A DNA stretch of 64,000 nt from a virus: positions 1 to 64,000 of the IMG/VR virus record IMGVR_UViG_3300042922_000836, one strand, 5' to 3'. The translations under genes were made by a program, and so were the position numbers. Positions 24,617 through 36,105 of this stretch are shown in pieces. The stretch's first letter is position 1. Every line of letters begins with the position of its first letter. The notes under the pieces are model-generated. The model saw nothing but the letters and a program-made list of their open reading frames with translations, was not told the DNA's origin and made no database searches.

Positions 24617-27600
24617 TTGGCAACTAATATTACAATTGGTATAGATATACCAGCAAGTCAACTTCAATGGGAACATGACATTGAAAAAATAATAAATAAT
24701 TTAAAAACAAAAAACATACCACAAATTACTGTATCTATTGATGAAAAAGCTACAACCACTGTATTTCAGAGCCAACTTAATCAAATATTAAAAAACTTAA
24801 ATTTAAAAGGTACAAGCGGTAAAAAAGGTAGTATCGGAATATTCGATACAACAGACCTTAAAGCACAAGGAATAAAATATTATGATACTACTGTCGATAT
24901 TATAGAAAAGATTAAAAATGAATATAAAACATCAAATGGTCATACCAATTCTGTCAATGTAACTAATATACATAAAAACGAATTAAAAGAAATTGAAAAT
25001 CTTTCTGTAGCAGTAACTAAATATACAGGTGAAATAGAAAAGCTTAATTTTGTACGAGCAAAAATTAATAATCAGGGTGCGATTTCTGATGGTTTCGTTT
25101 TTCAAAGTTCTACTGGAGCAGATAAATTAATTGGTTCTGATTTAGAGAAAAAATTCGCAACATTACAAAAATATAGCGATCAAGTATTAAGAATAAAACA
25201 AAGATTTACATCATCCAGTAATGCTATAACTGATCCCAAACATCTCACATTGTTAAATAAAGAATATTCAAAAATATTTAATGAGATAAATAGTATCAGA
25301 AGTTCTTCAGATGCAATGTCTAAAGGTCAATCAACTAATCTTAATAAAATGATAGAAAAAGTTACAAGACTTGGTGGTGCATATAGAACTCTTGAACAAA
25401 CCAAAGTTAAGACAGAAAAGAGTACATCACAATCTTTAGATTTTACAAAGTTGAAGAATAATAGTATTGAAAAATTAGAAAAGTTCTGGGCAAATAATAC
25501 AAAAGCATTAAAATTATATAAAAATGAATATGATAGTGTTTCAAATGCCTATAGAAATGCCACCATTCCTGATGATGTTACAAAAGCTGATATCGCCTTT
25601 CAAAATTTAAGAAAGAGCATAAGAGATACTGGCTCTACAGGTATGTCAACTGTTCAAAAAATAAGCGGATTATTTGAAAGATTCACACAATGGTATAGTA
25701 TTTCAAGACTTATTATAATGGCAACCAACACATTTAAACAAATGTATGATACTGTTGTTGAATTGGATGCAAGTTTTGTTGAACTTCAAAAAGTTACAGA
25801 TTTATCTGGTAATTCTTTAAAGACATTTACAAACAATGCTTTTGATATGGGTGAAGCTATTGGAAGAACTGCTAAAGATGTTATTGATGCAACTACAATT
25901 TTTAAGAGAGCTGGTTATGAGTTACAGAACAGTTTTGAATTAGCTAAATCTGCCTTGATAATGACAAACGTTGGAGATGGAATTAATGATGTTAAAGACG
26001 CTTCTTCTGCTTTAATTGCTGTACTTAAAGGCTTTAATATGAAAGATACTCAAGCTATGGGTGTTTTGGATGCAATCAATGAAGTATCTAATACATCTGC
26101 CATTGATTTTGCAAGTATTACAGAGGGTTTAAGAAGGGTATCTGGTACTTTATCTCAAACAGGTGCAAGTTTAGAAGAAACTATCGGTTTACTTACAGGT
26201 GGTTTCGGAAGTTTAAGAGATATTGAAACAGTATCTGCTGGACTTATAATGATTTCTCAAAGACTTCGTGGTATTGGTGAAGATGGCGAAGTCATTGATG
26301 GACTTGCTCCGAAACTTCAAAAAGCATTTAAAAATATTGCTAAAATTGACATTCAAGATAAAAGTGGTAATCTACGTAATACATTTGATATATTAACTGA
26401 TATGTCAAAAATAATGCCTACACTTTCTGATGAAAATCAACAATATTTAGGTGAATTAGCGGGTGGCAATCGACAAGTTAAAGTATTAAATGCTATTTTA
26501 AATGGTTGGCAAGATGTTGAAAAAGCTGTTAATAGTGCAACAAATAGCCAAGGTTCTGCATTAAAAGAAAATGAGAAATTTTTAAATAGTATTCAAGGAA
26601 AGTTAAATCTTTTAACATCAGAATTTCAAAAAATGGCTACAAAAACTGTTGATAGTGGTCTTGTAAAATTTATTATTGATTTTGGTACAAGTATTTTAAA
26701 ACTTATTAATTCGTCTGGTAGTTTAATTCCTGTTTTAACATTAGTAGGTACTTTAATAGCTGGGTTTAAATTAAAGGGTTTATCTGATTTATTTCAACCA
26801 TTTATAAGCAAATTACAACAAACATCTATGTATTTAAATACATTCGGAGATTCAGCTAAAAGTGCATCTATATCAGCAGGTCTTTTAACTTCAGCTTTAT
26901 CATTCGGTGCTGTTCTTGTTGTACAAGCTTTAATAGGTGTTATTGGTCATTTAATAGAAGAACAAAAAAGATCTATTGAAATAGCAAATGAATTAGCAAA
27001 TACATATAAATCAACAGTAAAAGAAATTAATTCTGTAATATCTACATTAAAAAACTTAGATGAAGAATTTAAAACATTATCAAAAGGTGTAGATCAATAT
27101 GGAAATAATGTTTCTTTATCGGCTGATGAATATCTTCGATATAAAGAAATTCTACAAGAAATATTAACGATTTCTCCTGAATTAATCGAGGGTTATGATA
27201 TCGAGGGAAAAGCATTTGCTGATAAAAATAAGCTTATTCAAGCAAGTATTGACTTACAAAAAGAAAAATTAAGACAAGATCGTGAAGAAATAACTTCTAC
27301 TGAAAAATTGTGGAAATTAACAAAAGGTTATAATGCAGAATATACAAAAATAAATAGAGAACTTTTTGATAAAAACGGTAAAGATTTTTATAATATACTT
27401 CAAAATCTTATTCCCAAAAGACTTTCGCAAGAAACTAAATTCTTTGCTGATTTAGCTGAACAAATTTCAGGTAAAGATATTAATACCAGTAGTGGTACTT
27501 ATTGGTCATTCGGTACAATTTTATTAGATAATCTTACAACAACATATCAGGAAATGGCAAAAAGAACCGATTTGTTTACAGAAGAAGATTTAAATAAATT

Positions 27601-30600
27601 TAAAGATTACATCGATGAAAAGAATAGCTTATCTGCCGACCTTGAAAAACAAACGAAAAAATTAAATCCTATTTTGCAAGAACTTCCTCAGTCTTTGACA
27701 GCATATGATAAATTAACTGATGCTCAAAAAAGTTTTATAACTACTTATATAAATGGTTTTAAAATTACTCCTGACGAAATTAAAAATTCAGATGCAATAA
27801 GTACATTGCGTGATGAAATTTTAGATTTTACACAAGATTTAGCAAATAGTTCTACTGCTCAAGAGGCTATTAATAATTTCTTTTCATTAGATACCTCAAA
27901 ATTAACAGCTAACGAGTGGGAAAAAAAAGTAAATGAAATTGTTAAAATTATTTCAAGTGAACTTGATATGGATATTTCTGACATAAAATTAAGACTTGGA
28001 ATAACCTTTGAAACAAATGATAAACAAATATATAGTATGAAAACTAACATGAAGAAAGAAATTTCTAATGTTTTAAAGCAAATATCATTTGAAGAATTAG
28101 GTAAATTAACAGTTGACCAACTTACAATGGCTTTTGAACATCTTAATGATGTCGGTGATGTTACTTTTAGTCAATTAGTTAAAAAACTTAAAGAATTTAC
28201 AGATACTGTACCTGAGAGTGGTGATTCTCTTGAATCCTTAAAAGGGCAGTTAAAGAGCCTAAAAGGTGCATATAATACTCTTAAAGATGCTATAGATGAA
28301 TATCATAAAAATGGTTATATCTCTATTGATACACTTGAAGGTTTAATGGATTTAGGTGATGATTATCTTCAATATTTAATTGATGAAAATGGAAATCTTG
28401 ATTTAAATAAAGATGCAATTAAAAAGGTTATTATAGCGAAACTTGAAAATATTAAAGCATCAAAAATGACTGCCATTAATACTGAAATTGAAAGTCTTGA
28501 AAAAGAAAGACAAGCTTATATTGACAGTGGTGATGAAGCCGAAACTGCAACACAAAAAATCATTGAACTTGCTTTAGCACAGACTATTTTAAGAAATAAT
28601 ATTAATGGTACTGTTGAAGATTGGAAAAACCATCCCGCAATAAAAGCTTTATTGGCAGAAATTGCATTAATTGATAATTCTATTGCTAATATCGATTCAG
28701 CTTTAGATCCTACAGGCATAGGAAAAGAAACCGAAGATGCTATAGAAAAAGAATTTAAGGTTCTTGAAGAAAAATATAAGCAACAAGAAATAACTACACA
28801 ACAATATTATGAATCTTTAAACACAATAAACGAAAAGTATTATGCTAATAATAAAGACCATATTGATGATTATGAGTCAAATCTTACTCAACTTCGTGAA
28901 TTAGAGGCTAAATTATCAACCGAACGTATCGGTGATATGGAACATGAAATTTTTAAACTTCAACAAAAAGCTGGTACTGAAAAAGAACAAGTTGCAATAT
29001 ATAAAAATATTCAAGCTGAAATTTTGTCTGAAATTGAAAGATATAAGAAATTAGGTCTTGATTTAAATAATGATACTATTCAAGAATTAGAAAAACAATG
29101 GGATGAATACGCAAACTACATAGTTGATACAAATGCTAAATCGTTTGAAAATTTAAGGTCTGAACTTGACCATAAAGCAGATATTCTTTCAAGAACCAAA
29201 GGCAACGAACAAGAAATCGTTGAAATTTATAAAAAAGCACAAGAAAGTATATCACAACAATATAGTGAGAGTAAAAATGACCAATCTGAGGCAAACAAAC
29301 AACATTTAAGAGAGTTGGAAAATCAATGGTATGCTTATGCTGATAAAATTGCTGAAGTTAATAGTAATTCTTTAGATAAAGTGCAAGAAATGTTTACTGC
29401 TTTTCAACAATCGGCTGTAAAGCAATTAGAAAAAGAAGTAGATAGTCTTAATGACCAATTGGATAAAACTAATAATAATTTTGATAAACAAATTGAGGCT
29501 CTTCGTGACCAGAAAAAAACTATGGATGAACAGCTTGAAGATCAAAAACAATTATTAGAAGTTGAAGAAAAACGTAAAGCTTTAGAAGATGCTAAAAAAC
29601 AAAAAACAGCATTAATTTATAGAGAAAATCGTGGTTTTGATTATGAAGTTGATGCTGGAGAAGTTGAAAAGGCACAAAAAGATTATGATGATGCTATAGC
29701 AGACCGTAATAAAACTCTAAAAGATAATGCTCTTGAAGCACAAATAGAGGTATTGGAAGATGCAAAGAAAGCAAATGAAGAAAGTGTTAAGGCACAAATT
29801 AAAAATCTTGAAGACCTCAAAAAAGGTTGGGAAGATGTTTTAGATATCGACAGTGAAATGGAAATGTATACAAGTACATTATTTAAATTAAGTGGATTTG
29901 AAAACATGAGTTATGATGAACGTACAACCATGCTAAAAACATTTAGTAATGCGTTTAATGAATTAGGTGTTGTAAAACAACAACTTGATTTAAATAAACA
30001 AACTGAGAATTTCCAAAATGCTGTAAATCAACAAGCGGATGTATCTGATACTCAACAAGAAAATTTAAAAAATCTTCATGATACTTTCGGTAAAGCTTTT
30101 GATATTTCAACAGAGTTAAATTCATACAGCAGTATGATCCAAGCACTTGAATCTGGCGAAAATAATAGCTACACCACAAGATTAAAATCATTTGCATCTT
30201 TTGTACAGGAAATGGCAAAATTACAATCATTTTTACTTGGAGTAATGGGTGGTGAAAAAGGTGGAACAAATTTCTCATTACCGTCTATTCTTGGTAATTT
30301 TTCCAAATCAGGATCTTTCGATATACCAGATGCTTTAAAAAGTGTATGGGATATTGCAGAAAGTGTTCGTGTAAGTGGACAAAGTTCATCTTCATCTACA
30401 TCTGCAAAAAGCAATACATCAGGTAGTCTTGTTGATATTTTATCATCTTTATTTGGTGGTTCGCCTTCAAGTGATACCAGTTCTTCGGCTCAAAAGCCTA
30501 TGTCTATGGCAGATGCTTTAGCAAAAGAATTTGCGGGTAATCCTGTTGGCACTCAATCATATAAAGAAGAAATTCATGCAAAAGATAATCGTTCAAAAGC

Positions 30601-31099
30601 GGAAGCTGATGAAATTAATGCAAGAAAATCTGCGGGAATTTATATTCCTGTCGGTGAAATGACTCCAGCTCAACGTGAAGAATATGAATATGCTATAAAT
30701 AAACGATTAAGTTCTATGTATCAAGCTGAAACAGGAAGTGGTTATGGTATTCATGGTGTTCCAGTTTGGGCAAGAGATACAGGATATAATTATTATGCTA
30801 ACGGTACAATGAGTTCAAAAGGCGGAGCTTCGGTTGTTGGTGAAAATGGCAGAGAATTGAGAATTTTAAACAGAGGTGATGGAATTCTTACCAACAAAAT
30901 AACTGAAAATATAGCTAAATTAGGACAAGCTGTACCCAATATATTACAAAACTTGACTGGTGGAAGTTCATTCGCCAAAGTTCCTAATATATCTATAGGT
31001 GATATTTATATGTCTGGTGTTCAAGATGAAAATGGTTTAGCAAAGAAAATTAAAGAAAGATTTCCTAATGCACTTATGCAAGAAATTTATAAAAAATAA
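24617..31099 (+). CDS. Tail tape measure protein, 2160 aa
   Basis: Largest gene of the window, starting at TTG 24617 behind AAGGGGGG. Residues about 360-690 carry the TP901-type minor tail core (VVELDASFVELQKVTDLSG, AKDVIDATTIFKRAGYE, SAGLIMISQRLRGIGEDG). Two hydrophobic stretches near 700 and 750 follow (LIPVLTLVGTLIAGF, FGAVLVVQALIGVIGHL), then long helical coiled coils around 1600-1780 and a Ser-rich linker. It ends with the usual YYANGTMSSKGGASVVGENG segment. It sets tail length and is ejected at infection. At about 0.15 nm per residue this length would mean a tail near 0.3 micrometre. Confidence 0.95.
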   Translation: MATNITIGIDIPASQLQWEHDIEKIINNLKTKNIPQITVSIDEKATTTVFQSQLNQILKNLNLKGTSGKKGSIGIFDTTDLKAQGIKYYDTTVDIIEKIKNEYKTSNGHTNSVNVTNIHKNELKEIENLSVAVTKYTGEIEKLNFVRAKINNQGAISDGFVFQSSTGADKLIGSDLEKKFATLQKYSDQVLRIKQRFTSSSNAITDPKHLTLLNKEYSKIFNEINSIRSSSDAMSKGQSTNLNKMIEKVTRLGGAYRTLEQTKVKTEKSTSQSLDFTKLKNNSIEKLEKFWANNTKALKLYKNEYDSVSNAYRNATIPDDVTKADIAFQNLRKSIRDTGSTGMSTVQKISGLFERFTQWYSISRLIIMATNTFKQMYDTVVELDASFVELQKVTDLSGNSLKTFTNNAFDMGEAIGRTAKDVIDATTIFKRAGYELQNSFELAKSALIMTNVGDGINDVKDASSALIAVLKGFNMKDTQAMGVLDAINEVSNTSAIDFASITEGLRRVSGTLSQTGASLEETIGLLTGGFGSLRDIETVSAGLIMISQRLRGIGEDGEVIDGLAPKLQKAFKNIAKIDIQDKSGNLRNTFDILTDMSKIMPTLSDENQQYLGELAGGNRQVKVLNAILNGWQDVEKAVNSATNSQGSALKENEKFLNSIQGKLNLLTSEFQKMATKTVDSGLVKFIIDFGTSILKLINSSGSLIPVLTLVGTLIAGFKLKGLSDLFQPFISKLQQTSMYLNTFGDSAKSASISAGLLTSALSFGAVLVVQALIGVIGHLIEEQKRSIEIANELANTYKSTVKEINSVISTLKNLDEEFKTLSKGVDQYGNNVSLSADEYLRYKEILQEILTISPELIEGYDIEGKAFADKNKLIQASIDLQKEKLRQDREEITSTEKLWKLTKGYNAEYTKINRELFDKNGKDFYNILQNLIPKRLSQETKFFADLAEQISGKDINTSSGTYWSFGTILLDNLTTTYQEMAKRTDLFTEEDLNKFKDYIDEKNSLSADLEKQTKKLNPILQELPQSLTAYDKLTDAQKSFITTYINGFKITPDEIKNSDAISTLRDEILDFTQDLANSSTAQEAINNFFSLDTSKLTANEWEKKVNEIVKIISSELDMDISDIKLRLGITFETNDKQIYSMKTNMKKEISNVLKQISFEELGKLTVDQLTMAFEHLNDVGDVTFSQLVKKLKEFTDTVPESGDSLESLKGQLKSLKGAYNTLKDAIDEYHKNGYISIDTLEGLMDLGDDYLQYLIDENGNLDLNKDAIKKVIIAKLENIKASKMTAINTEIESLEKERQAYIDSGDEAETATQKIIELALAQTILRNNINGTVEDWKNHPAIKALLAEIALIDNSIANIDSALDPTGIGKETEDAIEKEFKVLEEKYKQQEITTQQYYESLNTINEKYYANNKDHIDDYESNLTQLRELEAKLSTERIGDMEHEIFKLQQKAGTEKEQVAIYKNIQAEILSEIERYKKLGLDLNNDTIQELEKQWDEYANYIVDTNAKSFENLRSELDHKADILSRTKGNEQEIVEIYKKAQESISQQYSESKNDQSEANKQHLRELENQWYAYADKIAEVNSNSLDKVQEMFTAFQQSAVKQLEKEVDSLNDQLDKTNNNFDKQIEALRDQKKTMDEQLEDQKQLLEVEEKRKALEDAKKQKTALIYRENRGFDYEVDAGEVEKAQKDYDDAIADRNKTLKDNALEAQIEVLEDAKKANEESVKAQIKNLEDLKKGWEDVLDIDSEMEMYTSTLFKLSGFENMSYDERTTMLKTFSNAFNELGVVKQQLDLNKQTENFQNAVNQQADVSDTQQENLKNLHDTFGKAFDISTELNSYSSMIQALESGENNSYTTRLKSFASFVQEMAKLQSFLLGVMGGEKGGTNFSLPSILGNFSKSGSFDIPDALKSVWDIAESVRVSGQSSSSSTSAKSNTSGSLVDILSSLFGGSPSSDTSSSAQKPMSMADALAKEFAGNPVGTQSYKEEIHAKDNRSKAEADEINARKSAGIYIPVGEMTPAQREEYEYAINKRLSSMYQAETGSGYGIHGVPVWARDTGYNYYANGTMSSKGGASVVGENGRELRILNRGDGILTNKITENIAKLGQAVPNILQNLTGGSSFAKVPNISIGDIYMSGVQDENGLAKKIKERFPNALMQEIYKK

Positions 31100-31115
31100 A
31101 AAAAGGGGGTAATGT

Positions 31116-34100
31116 ATGAGTGATATTAATGATGAAGTAGTACAAATGTTAGCAAAATACATAGTTGAAGCAGTTAAGCATCAAATTACTCAAGCACCTT
31201 TTGACAGGATTGTTGATGGGGTAATTACCTCTGTTAATAATAATATATACACCGTTACGATAAGTGGCGGTGTATATAATATTTCTGATGTAAATACTCA
31301 TAATATTAATGAAAAAGTTAAGATTGTTATTCCACAAAATGACAATGATAGAATGTTTATTTTATCTTTAACAGGTAGCGGTGAAGTAAACCCTGACAGT
31401 ATGTTGAAATCTATTTTTGCAACTAATTTAAAAGCTGAACAGGGTTATGTAGATAAAGCTATAAATTCTGAAACCGTAGGTGGTAAATCAATAGCAGATT
31501 TTACTCCAGTATCTCATGTCGGTATGACAGGTTCTGCTCATGGTATAGTAACTACAAATGTAAATGGTTTTATGAGTTCATCTGATAAAATAAAAATTGA
31601 TAACATAAGTTCAGGTGCAAATAAAATTGAAACATCTTTATTAAATGGTAATATTAAAATAGATGGTACGGAAAAAAATGTGTATACACATCCTACTGGT
31701 ACAAATCCCCATGGAACAACAAAAGCAGATGTTGATTTAGGAAATGTAGATAATACTTCCGATGTGAATAAACCAATTTCCTCTGCTGTTTTAAATGCTT
31801 TAAATTCAAAATTAAATACTACTTCAAATGCTGTATCTGCAAGTAAAATTTCAGAAAGTGATACACGAAATACGAATGAAACACCTCAATGGTATATGAC
31901 AACTCATGGGAAAAGTAATGTTTATGAATTTAAAACAAATACAATTATTGGTTTAACAACAGCTTTTTCTGAAGTTTCTACATATTCTGAAGTTTCTACT
32001 TTTGTATCGTGGGGAGATTTAAGCGGTGGTTATCCTGTTCAATTAGCTGTAAATAATACTGGTATGTATTTCAGGTATGGAATTAGTAATACTACATGGG
32101 GTGCATGGAATAAGATTGTTAAAACTACTGATATTCCGACTTCCCTACCCGCAAGTGGTGGCAATGCTGATACTGTAAACGGTCATTCAGTTAATATTGA
32201 TATACCAGCAAATGCTGTTTTTACAGATACAATTACTACAATAAATGGTAAAACAGGTGTTATTGCCAAATCAGACATTACAGCACTTGGAATTCCAGCA
32301 CAAGATACAATCTATACACATCCCGCAAATCATAGTGCCGATATCATAATAGATGGAACAACAAATAAAAATTTTACTGCGATTGAAAAAACTAAATTAG
32401 CGGGAATTGCTTCAGGTGCTGAAGTAAATGTTCAATCTGATTGGAACGCAACATCAGGTGATGCTCTTATATTGAATAAGCCTACGAATGTATCTGGTTA
32501 TGGAATTACAGATGTATATACGAAGAATGAAATAGATAATAAAGTATCTGCTGTTTATAAGTACAAAGGAAGTGTTTCTACTTATGCATCATTGCCAACC
32601 ACAAATAGAATAATCGGTGATGTTTGGAATGTAACAGATACAGGTATTAATTATGCATGGGATGGAACAGTTTGGGATGATATTGGTGGTATAGAAGCAT
32701 TAGCTACAGCAATAAATAATGGTTTAATGTCAAAAGAAGATTTTCTAAAACTTTCAAATATTGAAGCGGGTGCTAATAAATATACACATCCACTAAGTCA
32801 TAATGCAACAATGATAACAGAAGATACTACTCATAAATTTGTAACCGATGCTGAAAAAATAATATGGAATGGTAAATTAGATTCTACTATTTATACAGCT
32901 AATGATATTTTAGTAAAAATAAAAACAGTTGATGGAAGTGGAAGTGGAATTGATGTTGATTTATTGGATGGAAAACATGCAAGTGAATTTGCTTTAATAA
33001 ATGGTGTTTCCACTCATTGGAAAACAGGTAAAATAGTACATAATGTTATAAATTGTTTAATTAATACAACTCCCACAGAAATTTTAATAAAAACAGGAAT
33101 ACCTTTTATTTCAGCAGCTCATATGCCAGTTATTCACATACAGGGTTATGCCTATGGATTGCAAAGTCCGATTGAGTTGAAAATTGGTTATTATGTTTAT
33201 GGTGGACAACATGGTTGGTGTGGTGCTGTTTCTATGGGTGCATGGAAACCTACAATAAAGCTATTTACATATTTGGTTGGCACAGATAAATATACAGGAG
33301 TTGCGTTGTTAGGTAGTATATATTATCCTCAATTTAGTGTAAATGTTCAAACTGAAATGGGTGGTATATATGAAACAGGATGGTCTATTGAACATAATGG
33401 TGCAAATTCTTCTATTTCAATAATACCTACAACCGATGTAGTAGTTGTTCCTTATAAATCAACTTTTTCAAGTAAAATTAATAATGTAGTTTATAACGGA
33501 TTAACAGATATTTCAATAACTGCTCCCGCTAACGGTGGAAATGCAGATACAGTTGGTGGACATACTGTAGGTAAAGATGTTCCCGCTGATGCAATTTTTA
33601 CGGACACTATAACAACTGTCAATGGTAAAACTGGTGTAATTAGTAAAGCTGATATTGTAGCTTTAGGAATTCCAGCACAAGACAACGATACTATTACAAC
33701 AGTAAACGGAAAGTCAGGGATAATTAGTAAATCGGATATCGTTGCGTTAGGAATACCAGCACAAGACACAGTTTATGCTTTGCCTGTGGCGGGTATTTCA
33801 TTAGGTGGTATTAAAAATGGTACTGATATTACTGTTGATGCAAGTGGAAATGTTACTGTTAATGACGATAGTCATAATCATATTATAAGTAATATAGATG
33901 GGTTACAATCTGCATTAGATGGTAAGGTAGATGATAGTCAGGTATTAACAAATGTTCCAATTAATGCTATATTTACAGATACCATTACAACCGTTAACGG
34001 TAAAACAGGTGCGATTAGCAAATCCGATATAGTTGCATTGGGAATTCCATCACAAGATACTGTTTATAATTTACCAATTGCATCAACAATACTTGGCGGT

Positions 34101-34523
34101 GTAAAAAGCGGTACAGATATTACAGTTGATGTTAATGGTAATGTATCAGTTAATGATGATAGTCATAACCATACAATTGGAAATGTTGACGGTCTGCAAT
34201 CAGCTTTAGATGGCAAAGTGGATGATAGCCAAGTATTGACTAATGTTCCAATAAATGCAGTTTTTACTGATACTGTTACTACTGTTAATGGGAAGACAGG
34301 AACAATAGCTAAATCTGATATTGTTGCACTTGGTATCCCCGCCCAAGATACACTTTATACACATCCTGAATTTCACCCAGCGACTATAATAACGGAAGAT
34401 ACAACACACAAATTTACAACAGACACTGAAAAAAATACTTGGAATGGAAAACAGAGTCAAATATCAAGTGGAACAACTGTTCCAACTGGTGGTGTTGATG
34501 GTGATGTTTATTTTAAAGTTTAG
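31116..34523 (+). CDS. Large tail fibre protein with internal repeats
   Basis: 1,135 residues. The N-terminal 90 residues (VVDGVITSVNNNIYTVTISGG pattern, beta-rich) probably anchor it to the tail tip. The rest is fibre: repeated TVNGKTGxISKSDIVALGIPAQD segments (five copies at about 32230, 33605, 33685, 33980 and 34275), GGNADTVxGHSV units and two copies of a roughly 100-residue block (DGLQSALDGKVDDSQVLTN). A globular insert sits at about 33000-33450. The C-terminus ends GDVYFKV, a tag shared with two other fibre genes. Role: host recognition. Confidence 0.85.
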   Translation: MSDINDEVVQMLAKYIVEAVKHQITQAPFDRIVDGVITSVNNNIYTVTISGGVYNISDVNTHNINEKVKIVIPQNDNDRMFILSLTGSGEVNPDSMLKSIFATNLKAEQGYVDKAINSETVGGKSIADFTPVSHVGMTGSAHGIVTTNVNGFMSSSDKIKIDNISSGANKIETSLLNGNIKIDGTEKNVYTHPTGTNPHGTTKADVDLGNVDNTSDVNKPISSAVLNALNSKLNTTSNAVSASKISESDTRNTNETPQWYMTTHGKSNVYEFKTNTIIGLTTAFSEVSTYSEVSTFVSWGDLSGGYPVQLAVNNTGMYFRYGISNTTWGAWNKIVKTTDIPTSLPASGGNADTVNGHSVNIDIPANAVFTDTITTINGKTGVIAKSDITALGIPAQDTIYTHPANHSADIIIDGTTNKNFTAIEKTKLAGIASGAEVNVQSDWNATSGDALILNKPTNVSGYGITDVYTKNEIDNKVSAVYKYKGSVSTYASLPTTNRIIGDVWNVTDTGINYAWDGTVWDDIGGIEALATAINNGLMSKEDFLKLSNIEAGANKYTHPLSHNATMITEDTTHKFVTDAEKIIWNGKLDSTIYTANDILVKIKTVDGSGSGIDVDLLDGKHASEFALINGVSTHWKTGKIVHNVINCLINTTPTEILIKTGIPFISAAHMPVIHIQGYAYGLQSPIELKIGYYVYGGQHGWCGAVSMGAWKPTIKLFTYLVGTDKYTGVALLGSIYYPQFSVNVQTEMGGIYETGWSIEHNGANSSISIIPTTDVVVVPYKSTFSSKINNVVYNGLTDISITAPANGGNADTVGGHTVGKDVPADAIFTDTITTVNGKTGVISKADIVALGIPAQDNDTITTVNGKSGIISKSDIVALGIPAQDTVYALPVAGISLGGIKNGTDITVDASGNVTVNDDSHNHIISNIDGLQSALDGKVDDSQVLTNVPINAIFTDTITTVNGKTGAISKSDIVALGIPSQDTVYNLPIASTILGGVKSGTDITVDVNGNVSVNDDSHNHTIGNVDGLQSALDGKVDDSQVLTNVPINAVFTDTVTTVNGKTGTIAKSDIVALGIPAQDTLYTHPEFHPATIITEDTTHKFTTDTEKNTWNGKQSQISSGTTVPTGGVDGDVYFKV
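33590..34350 (+). repeat. Tandem fibre repeats
   Basis: Four copies of the NGKTG/ALGIPAQD coding segment and two near-copies of a roughly 290-base block inside the fibre gene. Synonymous differences between copies show selection at protein level. Such repeats can vary in number by recombination. Confidence 0.75.
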
Positions 34524-34534
34524 GATGGTGCATA

Positions 34535-35305
34535 ATGGCTAATTTTATTCAATGGCAAAATTCAAGCGGTATATATGTAGGAGATCCACCTACAGCAAGG
34601 ATATCACCTCAAAGTACATACCGCTTTTATATGACATCCAATTATACAGGTAATCATAGATTTGATATTCAGTTAATAAATCAATATGGAACACCGATAA
34701 AAGCTTATACTGTAATAAGTTCACAATATCTTAGTTCATCTGGTGGCTATTCAACATATTTTGTATTACAAACATACCCTGAAATGGGATGGACAAGCGG
34801 TGGCACTAAAATTAGAGGTCAATTGTATTATGGTACTACTTTATTAGCAAATACAAGTAACTATGACTTATTATTTCCTACTGCTACTGCTCCGTCTTTT
34901 AATACTTATCAAACAACATATGCCGACACATTAGATATAACTATGTCATGGACAGCATCAACTATTTCTACAGGATCAATAATTGGATATATATTGGAAA
35001 GAAAAATAAACAGTGGCTCATGGACACAGATATATAATGGCACAAATAGAACATTCATAGATACAGAAGTGAAAACAACATGGAATACTGTAGCTTATAG
35101 AGTTTTAGCAAAAAGCAGTTTCGGTTTAAATAGTAGTTATACAACTTCATCAGCTATAACTATAGCACATTCCACAAATAGTATTTATATAAAAAAAAGT
35201 GGTATATGGACTAATGGAATACCTTATGTAAAAAAAAGTGGTGTATGGACTGAGGTAGCTGGTGCTTATAAAAAGATAAATGGTGTCTGGACAATAAATT
35301 CATAA
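34535..35305 (+). CDS. Fibronectin-type III tail protein A
   Basis: 256 residues: N-terminal beta domain (FIQWQNSSGIYVGDPP), then an FnIII-like domain (LDITMSWTASTIS, IIGYILERKINSGSWTQIYNG, TVAYRVLAKSSFG), then three short C-terminal repeats of the form YxKKSGxWT. The next gene is a paralogue. FnIII domains in phage tails usually bind surface glycans loosely. Probably displayed on the tail tip or fibre. Confidence 0.75.
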   Translation: MANFIQWQNSSGIYVGDPPTARISPQSTYRFYMTSNYTGNHRFDIQLINQYGTPIKAYTVISSQYLSSSGGYSTYFVLQTYPEMGWTSGGTKIRGQLYYGTTLLANTSNYDLLFPTATAPSFNTYQTTYADTLDITMSWTASTISTGSIIGYILERKINSGSWTQIYNGTNRTFIDTEVKTTWNTVAYRVLAKSSFGLNSSYTTSSAITIAHSTNSIYIKKSGIWTNGIPYVKKSGVWTEVAGAYKKINGVWTINS

Positions 35306-35329
35306 TATAAAATTTAGGTAGGTGAAAAA

Positions 35330-36082
35330 ATGGCAACAGCTATACAATGGCAAAATTCAAGCGGTGTATATTTTACTAATGCTACTCCAATTGTTGCGGG
35401 AACTAATTATAAATTATATTCCTATGTAGACTTGGCTGGATATTACACTATATCTATAAGAGTTAAAGATTCAAATGGAATTGTATTAGGAACTCATTTA
35501 GTACAAAGCGAAGTAAACAAAGGTGCGAATTCTTATTGGACAATAGATGTCACACCATTATTGCAATATGCCGAATTTGTTGCGGGTGGAAAAATAGATG
35601 CTATATTAATTAAAACAAGCGGTTCGTCTGTCACAACAGGAGATTATTTATATACTGTTCCAATACCATCTACACCAAGTTTTACAACATATCCAAGTGT
35701 AAATATTACTGATACAACAGGGATTACGTTATCATGGAGTGCATCTACTGTTTCATATGGTATTATCTCAGGTTACATATTAGAGAGAAAAATAAATAAT
35801 GGCTCTTGGACACAAATATATATCGGAACATCAAGAATATTTAATGATACTGCTGATAAAGTTGTATGGGATACTGTTGTATATAGAATAAAATCATATA
35901 CTTCAGGTATTTCAAGTGTTTATGCAACTGGCTCAACAATTACAATTACTCATGCCTCAATGATTGTAAAAAACAATGGAGTATGGGCAAAAGGTATTCC
36001 GTTTGTGAGGAACAATGGTGTTTGGACAAAAGGTATTGGTGTCTTTGTTAAAATAAACGGTGTTTGGACAAGAAATAAATAA
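35330..36082 (+). CDS. Fibronectin-type III tail protein B (paralogue)
   Basis: 250 residues, same architecture as the preceding gene: AIQWQNSSGVYF opening, FnIII segment with ISGYILERKINNGSWTQIY, and the C-terminal NNGVWxKGIxFVxxNGVWT repeats. The FnIII part is much better conserved between the two than the N-terminal domain, which suggests duplication followed by divergence of the exposed domain. Start at ATG 35330 behind TAGGTAGGTG. Confidence 0.75.
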   Translation: MATAIQWQNSSGVYFTNATPIVAGTNYKLYSYVDLAGYYTISIRVKDSNGIVLGTHLVQSEVNKGANSYWTIDVTPLLQYAEFVAGGKIDAILIKTSGSSVTTGDYLYTVPIPSTPSFTTYPSVNITDTTGITLSWSASTVSYGIISGYILERKINNGSWTQIYIGTSRIFNDTADKVVWDTVVYRIKSYTSGISSVYATGSTITITHASMIVKNNGVWAKGIPFVRNNGVWTKGIGVFVKINGVWTRNK

Positions 36083-36105
36083 AAATATTAGGAGGAAAAA
36101 TATAT

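Noticed and set aside
29955-30414. Long minus-strand ORFs within the tape-measure gene
   Set aside because: Shadows of a well-supported coding frame; no start signals and biased composition.
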